Assembly (NCBI GenBank): GCA_003165595.1
Contig: PLWQ01000003.1
Coordinates: 41,960 to 105,959, forward strand
Direction of reading: 5' to 3'
Source of the DNA: Fibrobacterota bacterium
Lineage (GTDB): Bacteria > Fibrobacterota > Chitinivibrionia > Chitinivibrionales > FEN-1185
DNA: 64,000 nt
Part shown: in pieces, positions 8,296 through 19,050 of the stretch
Layout of the letters: every line of letters begins with the position of its first letter
Position numbering within the stretch: position 1 is the stretch's first letter
Notes under the pieces: model-generated
The model's input: only the letters and a program-made list of their open reading frames with translations
What the model was told of the DNA's origin: nothing
Databases searched by the model: none
Program-made: the position numbers and the translations under genes

Positions 8296-11200
8296 GGAAC
8301 TTATCCATTTTGAGCCTATCACCTCTGTTATTCAGCTAGTAAATGCTGGCGACGTGACTGTCGCCAAAAATCTGGTAAAGACATTCGTGTTTTCTAAGAC
8401 CATAAAAGATGTTGTGAAGGAAGTCATCATTAAAAATCTTTCCCCTAATCCTCCTGCCGAGACAAAAGGGGTGCAGATTGTAGGTAGCTATGGCACGGGT
8501 AAATCTCATTTAATGTCTGTTGTTTCTGCTATTGCTGAAAATGCGGAATTGCTTAAAAACTTAGAATCTGATGATGTAAAAGAGATTCTGAAACCAATTG
8601 CGGGTCAATATAAGGTTCTGAGGTTTGTAATTGGTAATACTCAGCCACTGAAAGATGTTGTCTTTGACCAAATTGAAAAATATACCAGCAAACAAAAGGT
8701 TGATTTTTCATTTGATGAGAAATCATTAGACAGTTGGTCGGATCAAATAAAAAATATGATGGCTGCTTTTGAAGATAAGTTCCCAAAGCACCATTTTCTG
8801 ATTGTTGTTGACGAATTATTGGAATACCTTAAGGGTCGTAAACCCACAGAGTTGAACAACGACCTCATGCTTCTGCGGCAATTAGGAGAAGCCTGCGATA
8901 ATTCCCGGTTCAAATTCATGTTTGGCGTTCAGGAACTTCTCTACAGAGCGCCCGAATTTCAGTTTCAAGCGGAAATGCTCAACAAAATCGAAGACCGCTA
9001 TTCCGATTTGATTATTACCAAAGAAGATGTATCCTTTGTTGTCAAGGAACGTCTTCTCAAGAAAGATATTCACCAGAAGGAAAAGATACGTGAGCATCTG
9101 CTGAAATTCGCGCACATGTTTGAAGGCATAAACACAAATCTGAATGAATTTGTCGATCTGTTTCCAGTACATCCAAATTACATCAGCTACTTTGAGCGCA
9201 TCAAACACGGCAAAAGTCAGCGCGAAATCTTAAAGGTTTTGAGTGGCAAATTTGAAGACCTGCTTGGGCAGGAAGTGCCTGAAAACAACCCTGGCTTGAT
9301 AACATACGATACTTACTGGCCAGACCTTTCACAAAATCCGGCCATGTTGACATTCCCGGATATCCGTGCCGTGAAAGATAAGGTAGAAATTATTAATGAC
9401 CGCATAAAAAGCCATTTTACCAGCGCTAGGGCTAACAGGAAGGAATTAGCGTCCAAAATCGCTAATGCTCTTGCCATTCGAGTATTATGCGACGACCTCG
9501 ATAAGCATAATGGAGCCAATGCGCAGAGTCTGAAAGAAGATCTTTGCACTACCATAACAAGCGCCGATAACCCGGAACTATTGCAAGCCGCCATCGATAG
9601 CACAGCCAAACAATTGGTAACAGCGACATCAGGTCAATATGTCGATCAGGATTCCATAAGCGCCGATTATTATATCCGCACAGAAGGCGGTATCAATATT
9701 CCGCAGCTTATACGTGATTATGCCGAAGATGTCATCAAGCGTGACCCCGACCAGGCAGACCAATACTACTATGACTTTTTGCAGTATGTCCTCAGTATGC
9801 AGCAGAATACATACCGTACCGGATTCAAGATATGGCAGCACAGCTTGGAATGGACTGATAAGAAGAGTTTCCGATTGGGCTACATATTCTTTGGTAATCC
9901 AAACGAGCGGAGCACAACCGAGCCGATTCAGCAATATTACATTTTCTTCTGTCCAATCTTCAACAGTATTAACAGAAATGACGAGGCTGATGAAGTCTAC
10001 TTCGAAATGAACGGCTTAAGTAAAGAGTTTAAGGACACCATTTGTCTTTACGGAGCAGCAAAAGCAAAAGAAGTGTCGGCACCATCCAACCAGAAGCAAC
10101 TATTCCGAAGCCAGATAGATGAGCATTTACGTAAAGCAATAGCCATTTTCGATAAGGAATACACCGACAAAACACAGGTGATTTACAACGGCAAAGAAAA
10201 AGCATTAAAGTCCTATCCCCTTTTAGGCGAAGGCTCAACAAAAGACATGATATTTGCCGATGTGGCAAGCCGTGTTCTTAATAAGCATTTTAATGATAAA
10301 TTTCCCCACTATCCGGCTTTCAAGGATTTATTGCAGCCGTTGTCTAAAGAGAACTTCGATGGCCGCATTAAGAGTGCCCTGAAAAAAATCACTGCTTCAG
10401 GCCAACCTAACAGAGATGGTGAAGCAATTCTAAGCGGCCTCGGGTTATGGAGCGGCCAAAGTATTGACACTCAAAACAGTAAATATGCTGATAGCATCAG
10501 AAAAACCATGAAAGAGCGTGGCCAGGGGTCAGTTCTTAACAGGACTGATATTATCTATGCCCATTGTGCGTCACAAAATCTCTGGTATTCTGTCGATTTT
10601 AACATTGACCACCAGTTGGAATTTCTTGTTCTTTGTGCTCTTGCCTATAAAGGCGATATTGAAATCTGCTGGTCTGGGTCAAAAGCGTTATCTGCTACCA
10701 ATATCGAAACATTGCTCAATCTCAGCGAAGAAGATTTCTTTACCTTCCAGCACATTAAAGAACCGCAAGGGATACCGGTAAAAAACCTGAAAGCTCTGTT
10801 TACAAGTCTTGGCTTACCCGATCTCACATCTGAACTTGAAAAGCCAGAGACTATTACCAGAATCATAACTGAGGCAAAAACCCGTGTTGAAATTGTTGTC
10901 AGAACAAAATCGGTAGTCGCTCAAGGTTTGCGTTGCCGGAATGTGGCATTACTCACCGACGATCAAGCCCAAAAGATAAAAACCGAACTCGACACATTAA
11001 GCACGTTGCTCGACAGCATTCAATCTTACAATACCTACGGCAAACTTAAAGCATTCAAATACACAGAAGATGAGCTAAAGAATGCTTTCAATGCCTGGCC
11101 GCATTGCGAAGCAATCAAGAAGCTCCGTGACCGGGCAGATAAATTTGAAAAGCTGGTCGGTTACCTCTATACTGCGCAATCGTATGTGGTAGAGGTCGAA

Positions 11201-11950
11201 AAGCCGCTTTACGATGATATCGTAAACGCTATAAACAATTTGGGCACTGTTATGTCTGTGGGCAAAGACACCGAAACTAAAAAGTATGAAGCATTGCTCA
11301 ATTCATTAGTTGACAGGTACGCCGACTACTACCTTTCTCATTATACAAAATGCCGTCTTTCGGCTTCTGATGCGCGCGTAAAAGACCGCCTGATGGGCAG
11401 CGAAAACAAAAGGATTTGTGACATTGTAAAGGATTCTGAATTTATTACAGCAACAGAGTACCAGAACTGGATTAACAGCATAACCTCTTTGCGTGAAGCA
11501 GATGTCAACCTTACAAAAGCCCGCGTGAAGGAAGAACCGTATCACGATTTTAATCCTCGCGAGTATTACGGTAAGCCAAACTTTAAAATACAGGAACTCG
11601 AAGAACAGCTTACTGAGATTTTAGACAAATGGATTAACGCCATGCGCTCTGTTTTTAAAGACCCGAGCGTACAGGACAACATGGATCTCCTTAAGCCTGC
11701 CGACAAGAAGATTGTTGAAGACTTCAGGAACAATAAGGTTGAATTAACTGCTGACAATGCAACCAAGCTGCGGAATCTTATCAGCCAATTGGCACAAGGC
11801 ATCGACAAAGTTGAGATTACCTTGGAAGATTTTCGGAAGCAACTCAACAAACCGCTCAGCCCGCAGGAAGCGATTGATACACTTACAGAATATATCAATA
11901 ACCTTTGCGTTGGTAAAGAACGTGCGAAAGTTAGAATCGTTATTAAATAA
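8285..11950 (+). CDS. brxC: BREX system P-loop protein BrxC (DUF6079-like)
   Basis: 1221 aa, a large STAND-like AAA+ ATPase essential for BREX defence. Walker A is GSYGTGKS at residues 67-74, with a candidate Walker B 'FLIVVDELLEYL' near residue 173. The following ~1000 residues are helical and rich in charged repeats, as usual for the family, whose members are about 1100-1300 aa. In BREX, BrxC works with PglX and PglZ, probably assembling on DNA to direct methylation and to block phage replication. It overlaps brxF and is followed 11 bp later by pglXI, preceded by a GGGGAAAT ribosome site, so all genes are co-translated. The frame is intact. Confidence 0.9.
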   Translation: MKYKELIHFEPITSVIQLVNAGDVTVAKNLVKTFVFSKTIKDVVKEVIIKNLSPNPPAETKGVQIVGSYGTGKSHLMSVVSAIAENAELLKNLESDDVKEILKPIAGQYKVLRFVIGNTQPLKDVVFDQIEKYTSKQKVDFSFDEKSLDSWSDQIKNMMAAFEDKFPKHHFLIVVDELLEYLKGRKPTELNNDLMLLRQLGEACDNSRFKFMFGVQELLYRAPEFQFQAEMLNKIEDRYSDLIITKEDVSFVVKERLLKKDIHQKEKIREHLLKFAHMFEGINTNLNEFVDLFPVHPNYISYFERIKHGKSQREILKVLSGKFEDLLGQEVPENNPGLITYDTYWPDLSQNPAMLTFPDIRAVKDKVEIINDRIKSHFTSARANRKELASKIANALAIRVLCDDLDKHNGANAQSLKEDLCTTITSADNPELLQAAIDSTAKQLVTATSGQYVDQDSISADYYIRTEGGINIPQLIRDYAEDVIKRDPDQADQYYYDFLQYVLSMQQNTYRTGFKIWQHSLEWTDKKSFRLGYIFFGNPNERSTTEPIQQYYIFFCPIFNSINRNDEADEVYFEMNGLSKEFKDTICLYGAAKAKEVSAPSNQKQLFRSQIDEHLRKAIAIFDKEYTDKTQVIYNGKEKALKSYPLLGEGSTKDMIFADVASRVLNKHFNDKFPHYPAFKDLLQPLSKENFDGRIKSALKKITASGQPNRDGEAILSGLGLWSGQSIDTQNSKYADSIRKTMKERGQGSVLNRTDIIYAHCASQNLWYSVDFNIDHQLEFLVLCALAYKGDIEICWSGSKALSATNIETLLNLSEEDFFTFQHIKEPQGIPVKNLKALFTSLGLPDLTSELEKPETITRIITEAKTRVEIVVRTKSVVAQGLRCRNVALLTDDQAQKIKTELDTLSTLLDSIQSYNTYGKLKAFKYTEDELKNAFNAWPHCEAIKKLRDRADKFEKLVGYLYTAQSYVVEVEKPLYDDIVNAINNLGTVMSVGKDTETKKYEALLNSLVDRYADYYLSHYTKCRLSASDARVKDRLMGSENKRICDIVKDSEFITATEYQNWINSITSLREADVNLTKARVKEEPYHDFNPREYYGKPNFKIQELEEQLTEILDKWINAMRSVFKDPSVQDNMDLLKPADKKIVEDFRNNKVELTADNATKLRNLISQLAQGIDKVEITLEDFRKQLNKPLSPQEAIDTLTEYINNLCVGKERAKVRIVIK

Positions 11951-11960
11951 GGGGAAATAG

Positions 11961-14585
11961 ATGTCCAAAAATGAAGAGATAAAATGTTTGGGAAAATCTT
12001 TCGCCAGCGAAGACGAACGCCGGGACTATTTCCGCAAAGAACTGCGAAAGAAACTACCGGAGCTGAAAAAGGTTGAAGGGTTTCCTATTGGGGAAGATGA
12101 GGATATTTTAAATTTGAGCGATCCGCCCTATTACACAGCTTGCCCGAATCCTTGGTTGAATGAGTTTATTGAGGAGTGGGAGGAGGAGAAGGATGGGGTG
12201 CCGGGGAGGAAGAAAGGGTTTAAGGTTGATGAACCTTATGCCGGTGACGTAAGTGAAGGTAAGTATGATCCGATATACCTATACCACCCCTATCCAACAA
12301 AAGTACCACACAAAGCTATAATGCGGTACATAATGCATTATACGCAACCAGGTGACATTGTTTTTGACGGGTTTTCAGGAACCGGAATGACCGGGGTTGC
12401 AGCACAGCAGTGTTACAACCCAGACGGTGAAAACAAACTGAAAATTGAGAATGATTTCCGTAAATTGGGCTTTTCTCCACCTAATTGGGGTAAACGCAGA
12501 GCTATTTGCGGTGATCTCAGTCCGCTTGCCAGCTTCATTTCATTCAATTACAACACGCCTGGCACAACAGATTTATTTGTAGAGGAAGCAAAAGGCATAA
12601 TCGAAAAGGTTGAAAATAATTGCGGTTGGATGTTCGAAACACACCATACAAATGGGAAACCTGGGCGCATAAACTACACAACTTGGAGTGATGTTTTTTC
12701 ATGTCCAGATTGCAATGGCGAAATCATTTTTTGGGAAGCCGCGGTTGACAAAGCTGCCGGCAAAGTCAAAGAAACATTCAAATGCCCGCATTGCAAATCC
12801 AGCAAATCCAAGAGTGATCTAGATAAAGCATTCGAGACTATTTATGACGAAACTCTCAAGCAATCGATAAAACGCGCAAAAACAGTTCCGGTCCTTATAA
12901 ATTATTCTTTTGCGGGTAAACGGTTCGAGAAAAAACCAGATGCTAATGATCTTGCCTTAATAACAAAGATCAGTGAAACAAAGATACCGTACTGGTTTCC
13001 GCATGATCGAATGCCTGATGGCGATGAATCTAGGAGGAACGATAATATTGGAGTTACACATGTTCACCATTTCTATTCTATTCGCAATCTACATACGCTC
13101 GCAAAACTAAAGGAACTATGCCTTAACACAAAGTACAATATACTGATTACAAAAGTTGCTTTTCAGATTACAAAACTCTATCGATTGACATATCAAAACG
13201 GGGTATGGGGTGCTGGTGGTGGGCCACTCTCAGGCACATTATACGTACCATCCTTGATTAAAGAACTCAACGTGCTTAATCAATTGTCCGATGCGATCGA
13301 AAGCAAAAAGAGGATTCGAATATCTGCTTTGCAAGGTTCAAACCTGACAACCGTTTCTTCGAATACTCTAATAAAGCAACTATTGGACAACACGATTGAT
13401 TACATATTTACAGACCCGCCTTTTGGTGCAAACCTAATGTACTCTGAATTGAATTATCTTGCGGAATCTTGGTTGAAAGTGCGCACGAACAACATACCGG
13501 AGGCGATAGAAAACAAGACACAAAACAAATCACATTTGGTTTATCAGGAGTTGATGACAGCATGTTTTAGTGAAAATTTTCGTATCCTTAAACCTGGCAA
13601 ATGGATGACTGTTGAATTTAGCAACACAAGCGCAGCAGTATGGAATGGTATTCAAACTGCACTGCAACGAGCAGGTTTTATAATTGCCAATGTCGCGGCT
13701 TTGGATAAACAGAAGATTACTTTTAAGGCAGTTACAACACCAACAGCGGTAAAACAAGATCTCGTAATTAGTTGCTACAAACCTAATTTAGACTTTCAGA
13801 ATAAGTGGCAGCACCAGCCGATTGAAATGAGCATTTGGGATTTTATTCAAGAGCACTTAAAGCATTTGCCCATTATCGCCCACCAAGAACAAGCTAACAG
13901 TGCAATTATTGAGCGTGCACCCAAGATATTGTATGATCGTCTGATTTCGTTCTATTTAATGCGGGGTATGTCAATCCCGTTGGATGCTACTGATTTTCAG
14001 ATTGGACTAAAACAGAAATTTGTTGAGAGAGACGGAATGTACTTTACGCACGAGCAGGTTGTTCTTTATGACGAACAAAAGGCTAAACAAGGTAAAGTTG
14101 GCCAACTGTCTTTAATTTTTGATACTATTTACTCCGAAACAGACGCTGTTTTATGGCTGAAAGACCGGTTAGGCAAAGAAGCGCAAACCTACCAAGATAT
14201 CATGACTGATTTTCGCAAGGCAAATGTTGCAACCCGCAAAGGTGAACGTGAGATTGAGCTAAAAACTGTATTGGAGGAAAACTTCATACAAGATGCAGGG
14301 GCTCTGTGGCGCCTACCCAATATGAACGAAGCCAAAGATCGTGAACGCTTGCGAATTAAAGGCCTACTAAAAGAATTTGACCGCTATGTTACCGAAATTA
14401 CCAATCCCAAAACAAAGAAACTCAAAGAAGTTAGAGTAGAAGCCCTCCGCGCCGGCTTCCGCTCCTGTTTCGACAAAAAAGACTTCCAAACCATTGTCAC
14501 CTTGGGCGATAAAATCCCTCAGAATCTATTGCTTGAGGATGAACAGTTGCTGATGTTTTATGATATTGCAAAGGATAGGATTTAA
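11961..14585 (+). CDS. pglXI: BREX-3 adenine-specific DNA methyltransferase PglXI (DUF1156-type)
   Basis: 874 aa. The SAM-binding motif I is 'VFDGFSGTGMTG' near residue 133, and the catalytic motif IV is 'FTDPPFG' near residue 484, giving an N6-adenine methyltransferase of the order I-IV. A zinc-ribbon insert (CPDC...CPHC) lies at about residues 247-278, as in DUF1156 proteins. The enzyme would methylate a non-palindromic host site, marking self DNA for BREX. Two bp separate it from the nuclease-like gene that follows. Both key motifs are intact, so it should be active. Confidence 0.88.
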   Translation: MSKNEEIKCLGKSFASEDERRDYFRKELRKKLPELKKVEGFPIGEDEDILNLSDPPYYTACPNPWLNEFIEEWEEEKDGVPGRKKGFKVDEPYAGDVSEGKYDPIYLYHPYPTKVPHKAIMRYIMHYTQPGDIVFDGFSGTGMTGVAAQQCYNPDGENKLKIENDFRKLGFSPPNWGKRRAICGDLSPLASFISFNYNTPGTTDLFVEEAKGIIEKVENNCGWMFETHHTNGKPGRINYTTWSDVFSCPDCNGEIIFWEAAVDKAAGKVKETFKCPHCKSSKSKSDLDKAFETIYDETLKQSIKRAKTVPVLINYSFAGKRFEKKPDANDLALITKISETKIPYWFPHDRMPDGDESRRNDNIGVTHVHHFYSIRNLHTLAKLKELCLNTKYNILITKVAFQITKLYRLTYQNGVWGAGGGPLSGTLYVPSLIKELNVLNQLSDAIESKKRIRISALQGSNLTTVSSNTLIKQLLDNTIDYIFTDPPFGANLMYSELNYLAESWLKVRTNNIPEAIENKTQNKSHLVYQELMTACFSENFRILKPGKWMTVEFSNTSAAVWNGIQTALQRAGFIIANVAALDKQKITFKAVTTPTAVKQDLVISCYKPNLDFQNKWQHQPIEMSIWDFIQEHLKHLPIIAHQEQANSAIIERAPKILYDRLISFYLMRGMSIPLDATDFQIGLKQKFVERDGMYFTHEQVVLYDEQKAKQGKVGQLSLIFDTIYSETDAVLWLKDRLGKEAQTYQDIMTDFRKANVATRKGEREIELKTVLEENFIQDAGALWRLPNMNEAKDRERLRIKGLLKEFDRYVTEITNPKTKKLKEVRVEALRAGFRSCFDKKDFQTIVTLGDKIPQNLLLEDEQLLMFYDIAKDRI

Positions 14586-14587
14586 AC

Positions 14588-16252
14588 ATGAAAGCAACTG
14601 CCTTAAACCTCGCAGCAACTTTTAATGATGCTGAAGTCGATTTCTATACAATCCCGCAATACCAGCGTCCTTATACCTGGGACACTGAGCATTACGAAAC
14701 ATTATGGGAAGATTTGAATGATGCCTATTGTGAATACCAAATAGCAAAAACTAACGGCGCTCAGCCCGAATACTATTTCCTTGGGCCCGTTGTTTTTGTT
14801 AAGAATAAAGAGCATAAATCATACGATATTATTGACGGGCAACAGCGCACAACGACTTTCCATATCTTGCTCTGGTATTTATACCGCACGCTATCGGATG
14901 AAACCGAAAAAGCTCGCCTTTTGAATATCCTTACGTTTTTGGGTAAAGCGCCTAAGCTTAAGGTATCTGCCAAGGATGCAGCTACTTTCCTCAAAATCCG
15001 TGAATCAAATGATGAAATAATCGGCACATCAAAAATGGCAATATGCGCTAACTATTTCAGGGGTAAACTAAGCGGATTTTCTAATGCAGATGTGTTTTCT
15101 GAATTCTTGCGGGAATACATTCAATTCATCGTAATTGTTGCAGACGATTATAATAGAGCATGGGATTTATTTATCGGGATTAACGGCAAAGGGGAACCTC
15201 TAAACCCAACTGATTTAGTAAAGGCATTTGTTTGTGGTCGCTCTGATGTTGGCGATACGGTTGGCACAATATGGGAAGAGAAGATACTACCGCTTAAAGA
15301 CGCTTCAACTGCGTACCTGCTATTCCTCGCGCGGTTCCGTGGAAGGAAATTTGTTACCGAAAACGCGCTGTTCAAAGAGATTACGAAACAATTCCCCGCA
15401 ACAATGCGGACAGTCGATATTTCAGAATACAGCGAGCTTTTTTATAGGTTCTGGTTGAAAAACATTGATGAAATACCAGCAGATTTCCAAGGTGGCTTGA
15501 ACTTCCCATTAGAAGCAAACAAAGCACTTCGTGTACTTAGAGATTTGGGAAGAAGAGATTTCACCACCATTCTCTTCCAATATGCAGAAGCATTCGGACA
15601 AAAAAGTGTATTTGAGCCTGATCTTCTTCAACTATTTGCCTCCTACCAGATACGAATGGCTGTTGCACGGAAGAGATCACGAGAGCGCAAATTTGTAACC
15701 GAATTTAAGGATTACCAGTTTATTTCAGAAGCCGTTCCCGGTGATACTCGCAGCCCGGCAGAGAAACAAGCCGCCGATAAGGCTGCTGCCTTGGACAAAA
15801 TCCGTTCGTTTATGAAAGCGGATGCGCCCGATGATACTACATTCGAACAACTCATCAAACTTGCCGACTATGGAAATTATCCAGCGAGAATAGTTTTAAG
15901 ACACCACGAAGAAGGCGAACGTGGTAATAAAATCATCACAGAATATCAGTTAGAGCATTTAATGCCACAAACCGCAACCGACTATTGGTATACAGCAGCC
16001 GGTACTACAGATAAAGATGTTTATGCGAAGATAGTCAATAATATCGGGAACCTTTTTGTAATTGACCCAAAAACAAACAATGAGGTTAAGAACAAGGAAT
16101 TCTCAGTAAAGAATGCTTTTTATCAAAAGCACTTGAAAGACTGGTCTATTGCCAGAATTTCTGCTAGTAAATCGGCTTGGACTCCTACAGACATTGCCAC
16201 ACGGGTGCAAGAAATTGCAGCTTGGGCAGTAAAATATTGGAGTATGGCTTGA
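14588..16252 (+). CDS. GmrSD-like DUF262/DUF1524 nuclease inside the BREX operon
   Basis: 554 aa. The N-terminal DUF262 domain has 'IPQYQRPYTW' and the ParB-like NTP-binding motif 'IIDGQQRTTTF' near residue 80. The C-terminal DUF1524 domain carries the HNH-like motif 'YQLEHLMPQ' near residue 455, then 'NNIGNLFVI' and 'NAFYQKH'. Fused proteins of this type (GmrSD, BrxU) are type IV restriction enzymes that cut modified phage DNA in an NTP-dependent way. It sits between pglXI and brxHII, 2 bp after the former and overlapping the latter, so it is translated with the operon. It would cover phages whose modified DNA escapes BREX. Confidence 0.88.
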   Translation: MKATALNLAATFNDAEVDFYTIPQYQRPYTWDTEHYETLWEDLNDAYCEYQIAKTNGAQPEYYFLGPVVFVKNKEHKSYDIIDGQQRTTTFHILLWYLYRTLSDETEKARLLNILTFLGKAPKLKVSAKDAATFLKIRESNDEIIGTSKMAICANYFRGKLSGFSNADVFSEFLREYIQFIVIVADDYNRAWDLFIGINGKGEPLNPTDLVKAFVCGRSDVGDTVGTIWEEKILPLKDASTAYLLFLARFRGRKFVTENALFKEITKQFPATMRTVDISEYSELFYRFWLKNIDEIPADFQGGLNFPLEANKALRVLRDLGRRDFTTILFQYAEAFGQKSVFEPDLLQLFASYQIRMAVARKRSRERKFVTEFKDYQFISEAVPGDTRSPAEKQAADKAAALDKIRSFMKADAPDDTTFEQLIKLADYGNYPARIVLRHHEEGERGNKIITEYQLEHLMPQTATDYWYTAAGTTDKDVYAKIVNNIGNLFVIDPKTNNEVKNKEFSVKNAFYQKHLKDWSIARISASKSAWTPTDIATRVQEIAAWAVKYWSMA

Positions 16253-19050
16253 AATACCAAGGCCAGGAAGTCGAGATCCTCTCCAAACGCACCATCTTCG
16301 GCAAAACTGTAGCCGAAGTACGCATTTTAGCAACTGGCCAAATTGCGGATGTACCATTCGCTGATCTTGAAGAAGCCTCTCAAACCATTTCTACCCATGA
16401 AATTGCCTTCAAGGCAATTGCCGCCAAGATTCGCAACGAAGTATTCATGCAGAACATGCTGGCACCTATTGAGAGCAACATTCTTCCCCTGCCGCACCAG
16501 ATTCTTGCCTTGGAAAAAATCATGGCAGGCCAGTTTATCCGGTTTCTAATTGCCGATGAAGTAGGGATGGGAAAAACAATTGAAACTGGGCTTGTTCTTA
16601 AGGAGCTTAAGCTTCGGGGCATTGTAAAGCGGGCTCTGGTTATCGTTTCCAAGACTGCGATGCTGCAATGGAAACAGGAAATGAAACAGCATTTTAATGA
16701 AACATTTCATATCTACGATACCGATTATATCAATACTCTCACACGGACATTTTCCCGTTTGGAAGCAGACAACGATATCAACATCTGGGCGCAGCACAAT
16801 CAGCTTATTGTTTCGATGGATGCGCTGAAGCCTATTGAAAACCGTCAAGGATGGAACAAGCAAAAAGTCGAAGAATACAACCGGTACCGTATTCAAAGCG
16901 TACTGGAAGCTGATTTTGATTTGTTGGTCATAGATGAATGTCATAAGGTGGGGGGCAGCACCCAATTAGTCGGTCGCTATCAAATGGCTGATATCCTTTG
17001 CAATGCCATCCCGAATGTCTTGTTGCTTTCCGCAACACCACATCGTGGTAAAAGTGACCATTTCCGCAGAGTACTCCAGTTGCTGGATGCAGATGCATTC
17101 TCTGGCGAAGGCATGCCTAAAATTCAGGAGCTTGAACCGTATGTGGTTCGTACCGAAAAACGGCAAGCAATTGATTATAATGGCAAGCAATTGTTCAACA
17201 AGCGCAAAACCCAAAAGATTGAAGTTTCTTACGATGCTGCTAAACACAGCAAGCAGCAAAAACTTTATGAATCGGTTACCGAATATGTTGTGAATGGTTT
17301 CAATCTGGCACAGCAGACAAAGAACACCTCATACGGTTTTGTCATGTTGTTGTTTCAGCGGATGATAAGCAGTTCGACCCAGGCAATTTTAGATGCTATG
17401 CAGCGCCGGGCTGAAAGGCTTTCAACTGAACGCAAGGATGTTACAAAAGAAAATGTTATTCAGAACATTGAAGAATATGGCTTTGATGGTCAATATGAAC
17501 TTGATTTTGAACAAAAGATATTCTCGTTTGTATCGGAGACGCAGGCAAATTATGATACAGAATTAAGTATCCTGCAAGGACTGATAAAGAACGCAAAAGA
17601 TTGCTTAAGCACAGAGACAGATGCAAAAGTTGAATATCTATTAGACAAATTAACGGCCATCAAGGCAGAAGAAGATAATCCTGATGTTAAGGTGCTTCTA
17701 TTTACTGAATTTACAAGCACACAGTTTATGCTTAAGAAAGTATTGGAAGAACGCGGCGGTTATATCTGTGAAGCTATAAATGGCTCTATGGATTTTGATC
17801 AACGAATGAATGCTCTTAGAAACTTCAAAGAAAATGCACAAATACTTATCGCGACCGATGCTGCCGGTGAATCCCTGAATATGCAGTTTGCCTATATTGT
17901 CATCAACTATGATATGCCATGGAACCCAATGGTTGTTGAGCAGCGCATTGGCCGTGTTGACAGAATTGGCCAGGCGCATATTGTGCAAGCGTTTAACATT
18001 CTTCTTGATAATTCGATTGACAAAAGAGTTTATGAGGTTATTGAAACCAAGCTTAATCAAATAATGGCTGAGTTAGGTATTGATAAGACTTCTGATGTGC
18101 TCGATAGCACATTGGAGCGCGACGGAATCAGTAAATTGTACCTAACATCATTATTGAATCCAGCCAGATTTGAGCAGGAAAGCAAAAGTTGGCTTGAGGA
18201 TATAAAGCAAAAGCTGAAGGATTACCATAGCACAGAAGGATCCCTTCCTTCCATGGTTTCATCCGATATAAAGGCCAGTAAAGTAGATGCTCTTAAGCAC
18301 AGTCCAATTCCAAAGTGGCTTGAAAGCCTGACAAAAACTTACTTGCAGACAAAAAACCTGCCCTGCCAATCAACATTGTACGGCTTGAAATTCAAGCTCC
18401 CCGGTTTTAAGGAAAGTATTTACACTTTCAACATCAAAGAAAGCGTAAATAATCCTATCCCCGAACCATTGTCTTTGCAGCATGAAATAGTTCAAAAGAT
18501 GCTATCTGATGCTATTCCTTTTACTAATTCACAAATCATCCCAATTGTAAGGCTTAAGAACGGTAAAACAGCCACCGGTATTTGGTCGATCTGGCATTTG
18601 GATGTAAAAAGCCAATTCGAAGCGCACCATGTTATTCAGCCCGTTTTTATCTCCGATGACGGTGATTCCTTTCCTGCTTTCGCTCAAGATATATGGACAA
18701 AGCTTGTACAGGAAGAAGACATTTTTGAAAGCGCAGGAACGTTGCCAATAGCGGAATCTAAGGATTGTCTCGCAGCCCTCTCTACAAAAGTTGAAGGCAT
18801 TCTATTCACTAAATATTCTGAGATTGAAGCCAAAATCAACACAAATACCAGCAGAATTAGACAGAACAAGGAAAAAGCTTTTGTTTTTCGTGAAAAGCAA
18901 ATGCAAAAGATCGGCATCGAGAATATTCGTCAATCTCGTCTAAATCGTTTATTCAAAGAAAAAGAGCTCTGGGAAACAAACTTTGACGTTTCCAAACAGG
19001 CTGTACCAAACTTAATACCACTCGTGATTGTGAAGATTATTAATGGCTAA
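16249..19050 (+). CDS. brxHII: BREX-3 helicase BrxHII
   Basis: About 933 aa from a TTG at 16249 that overlaps the previous stop (TTGA), with GGAG 6 nt upstream; an ATG at 16177 would overlap the upstream gene by 76 bp and add unconserved residues. It is an SNF2-like superfamily 2 helicase: motif I 'ADEVGMGKT' near residue 101, motif II 'DECH' near 228, 'LLSATPHRGK' (motif III), and motif VI 'EQRIGRVDRIGQ' near 563. The C-terminal ~350 residues are helical and family-specific. BrxHII replaces BrxL or other effectors in type 3 BREX. It overlaps pglZ by 8 bp. Confidence 0.88.
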   Translation: MKYQGQEVEILSKRTIFGKTVAEVRILATGQIADVPFADLEEASQTISTHEIAFKAIAAKIRNEVFMQNMLAPIESNILPLPHQILALEKIMAGQFIRFLIADEVGMGKTIETGLVLKELKLRGIVKRALVIVSKTAMLQWKQEMKQHFNETFHIYDTDYINTLTRTFSRLEADNDINIWAQHNQLIVSMDALKPIENRQGWNKQKVEEYNRYRIQSVLEADFDLLVIDECHKVGGSTQLVGRYQMADILCNAIPNVLLLSATPHRGKSDHFRRVLQLLDADAFSGEGMPKIQELEPYVVRTEKRQAIDYNGKQLFNKRKTQKIEVSYDAAKHSKQQKLYESVTEYVVNGFNLAQQTKNTSYGFVMLLFQRMISSSTQAILDAMQRRAERLSTERKDVTKENVIQNIEEYGFDGQYELDFEQKIFSFVSETQANYDTELSILQGLIKNAKDCLSTETDAKVEYLLDKLTAIKAEEDNPDVKVLLFTEFTSTQFMLKKVLEERGGYICEAINGSMDFDQRMNALRNFKENAQILIATDAAGESLNMQFAYIVINYDMPWNPMVVEQRIGRVDRIGQAHIVQAFNILLDNSIDKRVYEVIETKLNQIMAELGIDKTSDVLDSTLERDGISKLYLTSLLNPARFEQESKSWLEDIKQKLKDYHSTEGSLPSMVSSDIKASKVDALKHSPIPKWLESLTKTYLQTKNLPCQSTLYGLKFKLPGFKESIYTFNIKESVNNPIPEPLSLQHEIVQKMLSDAIPFTNSQIIPIVRLKNGKTATGIWSIWHLDVKSQFEAHHVIQPVFISDDGDSFPAFAQDIWTKLVQEEDIFESAGTLPIAESKDCLAALSTKVEGILFTKYSEIEAKINTNTSRIRQNKEKAFVFREKQMQKIGIENIRQSRLNRLFKEKELWETNFDVSKQAVPNLIPLVIVKIING

